NCBI RefSeq assembly: GCF_001936575.1
Contig: NZ_MSMP01000011.1
Span: forward strand, 124,001-188,000
Direction of reading: 5' to 3'
Length of the DNA: 64,000 bases
From: Tenacibaculum agarivorans
Lineage (GTDB): Bacteria > Bacteroidota > Bacteroidia > Flavobacteriales > Flavobacteriaceae
Part shown: piece by piece, positions 61,511 through 64,000 of the stretch
Position numbering within the stretch: position 1 is the stretch's first letter
Layout: every line of letters begins with the position of its first letter
Program-made: the position numbers and the translations under genes
Notes under the pieces: model-generated
The model's input: only the letters and a program-made list of their open reading frames with translations
Told to the model about the DNA's origin: nothing
Databases searched by the model: none

Positions 61511-62968
61511 ATGATGAAAAAACAATTTTTTATTTCTTTACTACTTTTTACCAATCTGTTGATTACATTTTCCTGTTCCAGTAACAAAACAAAAAAAGCT
61601 ACAAAATCAAAGCAAGTAATAGAACAAGTCGATGATTATTTAAATTCAATTCTCAAAGCTGATGAAATTCCTGGTATGTCAGTTGCTATTGTTAAAAACG
61701 GACAAATTATTCATAAAAAAAATTATGGATTAGCTAATATTGCTCATCATGTTTCAGTAACTGATAGCACATTGTTTAGGGGGTATTCCACAACAAAATT
61801 AATTACATCTGTTGCTGTTTTTCAATTAATAGAAAAAGGAAAAATCACATTAAAAGACCCTATTTATAAATACATTGAAGACCTTCCAGAATCATGGGGA
61901 ACAATCAGAATAGAACATTTGTTAAGTTGTTCTTCAGGTCTACCGGATTATAAGGATTTAAATAAAAAACTTTCTGACAAAGAACTACTTAAAAAACTTA
62001 GCCAAGAAGCATTACATTTTGAAAAAGGAGATAAATATGAGTATAGTCAAACAAACTATTGGTTTCTTCAATTAATAATTGAAAATGTAACCAACCAGCA
62101 CTTTGAAGACTTTGTCAAAGAAAATCAATTTAAAAATAGAAAAAATGAAGTACTTTTTGCTTCAAATAGTTTGGTAGATTATCCAAACAGAGTTTCAAAA
62201 TATCAGTATAACAAGGAGTATAAAGCCTATGAAAAAACGACCTATGAAGCAGGTAATCGTTCATTAGCAGGAAATGGTTTAAATATAAATTTAAATAGTT
62301 TACTAGATTGGAATGATAAATTGGATCAGAATCAATTAGTAACGCAAGAGACAAAGCATAAAATGATGTCTCCATTTCAGTATGAAAATAATAATTTTCC
62401 TTTTGGTTATACTTGGGGAATTTATGGACCAGAAGATAAACGATATTATGGTTTTACTGGAGGAGGAGTAAGTGCTTTTATGAAATTTATAGATCATGAT
62501 TTAACGATAATTATGCTATCAAATGGGTTTAAAAATAGACCTATCATAGCAAATGCAATTACTTATCTTTCTGGATTAATGGATGAACGATTGGCAAGAA
62601 AAAACAGAATGTTAAGTGAGGATATTAGATTGGCATTTCTTCTTAATGACTATGAAAAAGCAGTTGAATCATTTACTAGAATAAGGCGAAATAATCAAAA
62701 TATTAATTTTGAAAGAGCACTTAACAATGTCGGATATTATTATTTATCAAATGAACAAATAGAAAAGTCGATACTTATATTTAAATTATATACAGAAGAA
62801 TATCCAAAATCTTCAAATGCATTTGATAGTCTTGGAGAAGCATACTTTACAAGCAAGAAATATGATTTATCTATATTAGCTTATAAAAAAGCTCTAGAAT
62901 TAGATTCAACAAATAAAAATGCAAAAGAAATGATATTAAAAATAGAAAGAATGACTAATACTAATTAA
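61511..62968 (+). CDS. Serine hydrolase lipoprotein (class C beta-lactamase-like) with C-terminal TPR
   Basis: 485 aa. The signal sequence ends at a lipobox-like TFSC (about 22), so it is a lipoprotein. The beta-lactamase-type domain (about 35-350) has SxxK as STTK (about 93-96) in RGYSTTKLITS. The YxN position reads YSQ (YEYSQTNYWFL) and the third motif, usually HTG-like, reads FTGGG (YYGFTGGGVSAF). The last ~100 residues form TPR-like helices (NAFDSLGEAYFTSKKYDLSI). It may be a D-Ala peptidase or esterase; resistance is not implied. It may be cotranscribed with the ABC genes. Confidence 0.9.
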   Translation: MMKKQFFISLLLFTNLLITFSCSSNKTKKATKSKQVIEQVDDYLNSILKADEIPGMSVAIVKNGQIIHKKNYGLANIAHHVSVTDSTLFRGYSTTKLITSVAVFQLIEKGKITLKDPIYKYIEDLPESWGTIRIEHLLSCSSGLPDYKDLNKKLSDKELLKKLSQEALHFEKGDKYEYSQTNYWFLQLIIENVTNQHFEDFVKENQFKNRKNEVLFASNSLVDYPNRVSKYQYNKEYKAYEKTTYEAGNRSLAGNGLNINLNSLLDWNDKLDQNQLVTQETKHKMMSPFQYENNNFPFGYTWGIYGPEDKRYYGFTGGGVSAFMKFIDHDLTIIMLSNGFKNRPIIANAITYLSGLMDERLARKNRMLSEDIRLAFLLNDYEKAVESFTRIRRNNQNINFERALNNVGYYYLSNEQIEKSILIFKLYTEEYPKSSNAFDSLGEAYFTSKKYDLSILAYKKALELDSTNKNAKEMILKIERMTNTN

Positions 62969-63189
62969 CGAGTATTAGTAATTATAACAATTTAAGAACT
63001 TTATAAATTCAAAATCAGAGCTAACAAACTATATAGTTAAAGACTATTTTCATCACAATAATATGTTGTGAACTACAATTTAAAATAAATCTAAGTACTT
63101 TAATCAAATAAAATTGGCATATTTGTCATCAAATTAATAGTAATAAAGTAAAATATATAACCTATGCTAAAGCAATTTAATCACAAAAC

Positions 63190-63286
63190 GGACGCTCAAA
63201 AGCGATTTCTATGGTGTTACAAATAGGTTATTGTAGTATAAAATCACTTAAAAGCGTCCAAGTTGTAAAATTTGGACGCTTTTTTT
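63190..63286 (+). ncRNA. Competing-hairpin terminator region; candidate attenuator or small RNA
   Basis: A strong intrinsic terminator is formed by AAAGCGTCCAA (63251-63261) and TTGGACGCTTT (63272-63282) with a T-run. An upstream GGACGCT (63190-63196) can pair with the same AGCGTCC arm, so two mutually exclusive structures exist. This is the layout of a transcription attenuator or of the 3' end of a small RNA. No ligand-binding class was recognised. The terminator part is firm; the RNA interpretation is not. Confidence 0.45.
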
Positions 63287-63438
63287 ATGAAAAAAATGTA
63301 GCCCTTTGAAAAAAGAGTTAATAGCACTACATAACTCAATTACAATAGATTAATTATCTGAAGAAATTCGGACAGGATTCTTATTCTTTTAATTTAAGTT
63401 AAGTGTTTTGTTTTCAGATAAATAAACTCATTTTTTTC

Positions 63439-63469
63439 TTGCGTAATAAAAAAAAGCCTCACATCTTTG
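63439..63469 (+). promoter_or_regulatory. Putative flavobacterial promoter
   Basis: TTG (63439-63441, inside TTGCGTAA) and CATCTTTG (63462-63469, one mismatch to TAnnTTTG), spacer 20 nt. The segment TTGCGTAA also occurs as half of the palindrome at 48347-48367. It would drive the 27-codon ORF and the gene at 63795. Confidence 0.45.
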
Positions 63470-63590
63470 CATCGTAATTAAAGCAAAAACAAAATATCGT
63501 TTTAATAACTTTATTATAATAGTTAGGGGAGTCTAACTAATATAAAATAAAGAAAGGAGTTAAAACTTAACACATAAAAAACGAAGTAAT

Positions 63591-63674
63591 ATGTTCAATT
63601 TAAGAAAAGACATCGGTGTAATAAGAGAACTAGGTTCTTATGCACAACAGCTTCGTGACTTCATTCATAAATAG
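63591..63674 (+). CDS. 27-residue small ORF, possible leader peptide
   Basis: Begins MFNLRKDIGV and ends LRDFIHK. AAAGGAGT about 35 nt upstream is too far to be its ribosome site. It follows a good promoter candidate by about 120 nt and is followed 18 nt later by a hairpin with T-run, then by the ORF at 63795. No single amino acid dominates, so a classical biosynthetic attenuator peptide is not obvious. Confidence 0.4.
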   Translation: MFNLRKDIGVIRELGSYAQQLRDFIHK

Positions 63675-63692
63675 TATACCATATGTTTAAAG

Positions 63693-63723
63693 TCCGAAGC
63701 CCAAAACAAAGTTTCGGATTTTT
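63693..63723 (+). terminator. Hairpin with T-run after the 27-codon ORF
   Basis: TCCGAA (63693-63698) pairs with TTCGGA (63713-63718), followed by TTTTT. A 6-bp stem is modest; it may act as a terminator for a short transcript or as an attenuator for the downstream gene. Confidence 0.5.
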
Positions 63724-63794
63724 AATACTACACAATTCCGTTTAGTTTATTACCATTTCCGAAACAGACAAAGCAACGTTTAATAGGAAAATAA

Positions 63795-64000
63795 TTGAAA
63801 CCAGAACATAAAAAGTCGAAAAGACTTAAAGAGGTTCGTGGTATCTGGAAAAGACAACGTCAAATTTGGAAACAAAAACAAAGTTTAGGTTATATAAAAC
63901 TTGAAAAACCAATTCGACATGGTTGGTTTAAAGAGGTTGTTATAACTCAAAACGTAGATCGATATAAAAACAAGAAAGAGATTCTTGAATTATACGATGT
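63795..64000 (+). CDS. Basic hypothetical protein, N-terminal part (cut by window edge)
   Basis: 68 codons are open to the window end from a TTG at 63795; an in-frame TAA directly precedes it and no ATG follows, so TTG is the likely start. It begins with a very basic helix (KPEHKKSKRLKEVRGIWKRQ) and continues LGYIKLEKPIRHGWFKE and NVDRYKNKKEILELYD. The pattern GY..L..P...GW.....I....RYKN recalls a small conserved Bacteroidota family of unknown function. Basic composition suggests RNA or DNA contact. Confidence 0.7.
   Translation, partial: MKPEHKKSKRLKEVRGIWKRQRQIWKQKQSLGYIKLEKPIRHGWFKEVVITQNVDRYKNKKEILELYD

Larger units (their letters stand above)
62969..63590. other. Non-coding stretch before the 27-codon ORF
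   Basis: About 620 bp without a credible gene of normal length. It holds the hairpin region 63190-63286, a candidate promoter (63439-63469) and a short hairpin TAGTTAG / CTAACTA at 63520-63539 in the presumed leader. Confidence 0.5.

Overview
The window reads as chromosomal DNA of a marine Flavobacteriaceae-type Bacteroidota. The evidence is a very AT-rich base composition, FecI/FecR-linked and SusC/SusD outer-membrane systems, SSC-type lipoboxes, -7 boxes of the form TAnnTTTG instead of sigma70 -10 boxes, few Shine-Dalgarno sequences, and families typical of the group (DUF2805, DUF2256, DASH cryptochrome). No rRNA, tRNA, CRISPR array, phage or insertion sequence was seen. The genus cannot be fixed from the sequence.

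Layout. (1) 1-5701, minus strand: ECF sigma factor, FecR anti-sigma and two TonB-dependent receptors, the second cut by the window edge. (2) 5844-17340: mostly single housekeeping or accessory genes: YchF; a six-cysteine double-glycine-leader peptide; an NHL-repeat lipoprotein and a membrane AraC regulator that share an upstream 21-bp motif; EamA transporter; DUF2461; a TetR/SDR pair with two matching palindromic operators; MATE pump; thioesterase; DEAD helicase; TRIC channel; LysM protein. (3) 17721-20119: two tandem paralogues with paired TonB C-terminal domains. (4) 20176-25290, minus: TetR-ABC-HlyD-TolC export operon whose ABC ATPase has lost nearly all catalytic motifs. (5) 25442-36828, plus: a long, tightly packed block with a TetR-like protein, UbiB/AarF kinase, flavin reductase, NAD(P)-binding protein, DUF2256, DASH cryptochrome, two more photolyase-family proteins, DUF2805, SDR, CIA30 and TspO. 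It looks like a photo-oxidative stress and DNA photorepair island. (6) 37263-41961: a SusC/SusD nutrient-uptake pair.

(7) 42059-54298 is the most unusual part. On the minus strand are an HD-domain protein, a WYL regulator, a small protein ending in Gly-Gly that looks like a ubiquitin/MoaD-type beta-grasp protein, a large DUF4132/DUF5724-type protein and an aldo/keto reductase. On the plus strand are an S24-like fragment, a 12-codon remnant resembling an RtcB start, a T4 Rnl1-like RNA ligase, a T4-like polynucleotide kinase/phosphatase, three nucleotidyltransferase-fold proteins (one frameshifted at a nine-A tract), a cysteine-rich protein and a DUF434 protein. Together these suggest an RNA-repair island next to a possible ubiquitin-like module.

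(8) 54413-64000: two unrecognised proteins flanked by copies of a dispersed structured repeat, an MtfA-like peptidase, an ABC ATPase with two membrane partners, a serine-hydrolase lipoprotein, and a regulatory-looking 1-kb stretch with competing hairpins, a 27-codon ORF and the start of a further gene.

Four kinds of dispersed or tandem hairpin repeat lie between genes. Function calls rest on motif recognition by eye; no database search was possible.
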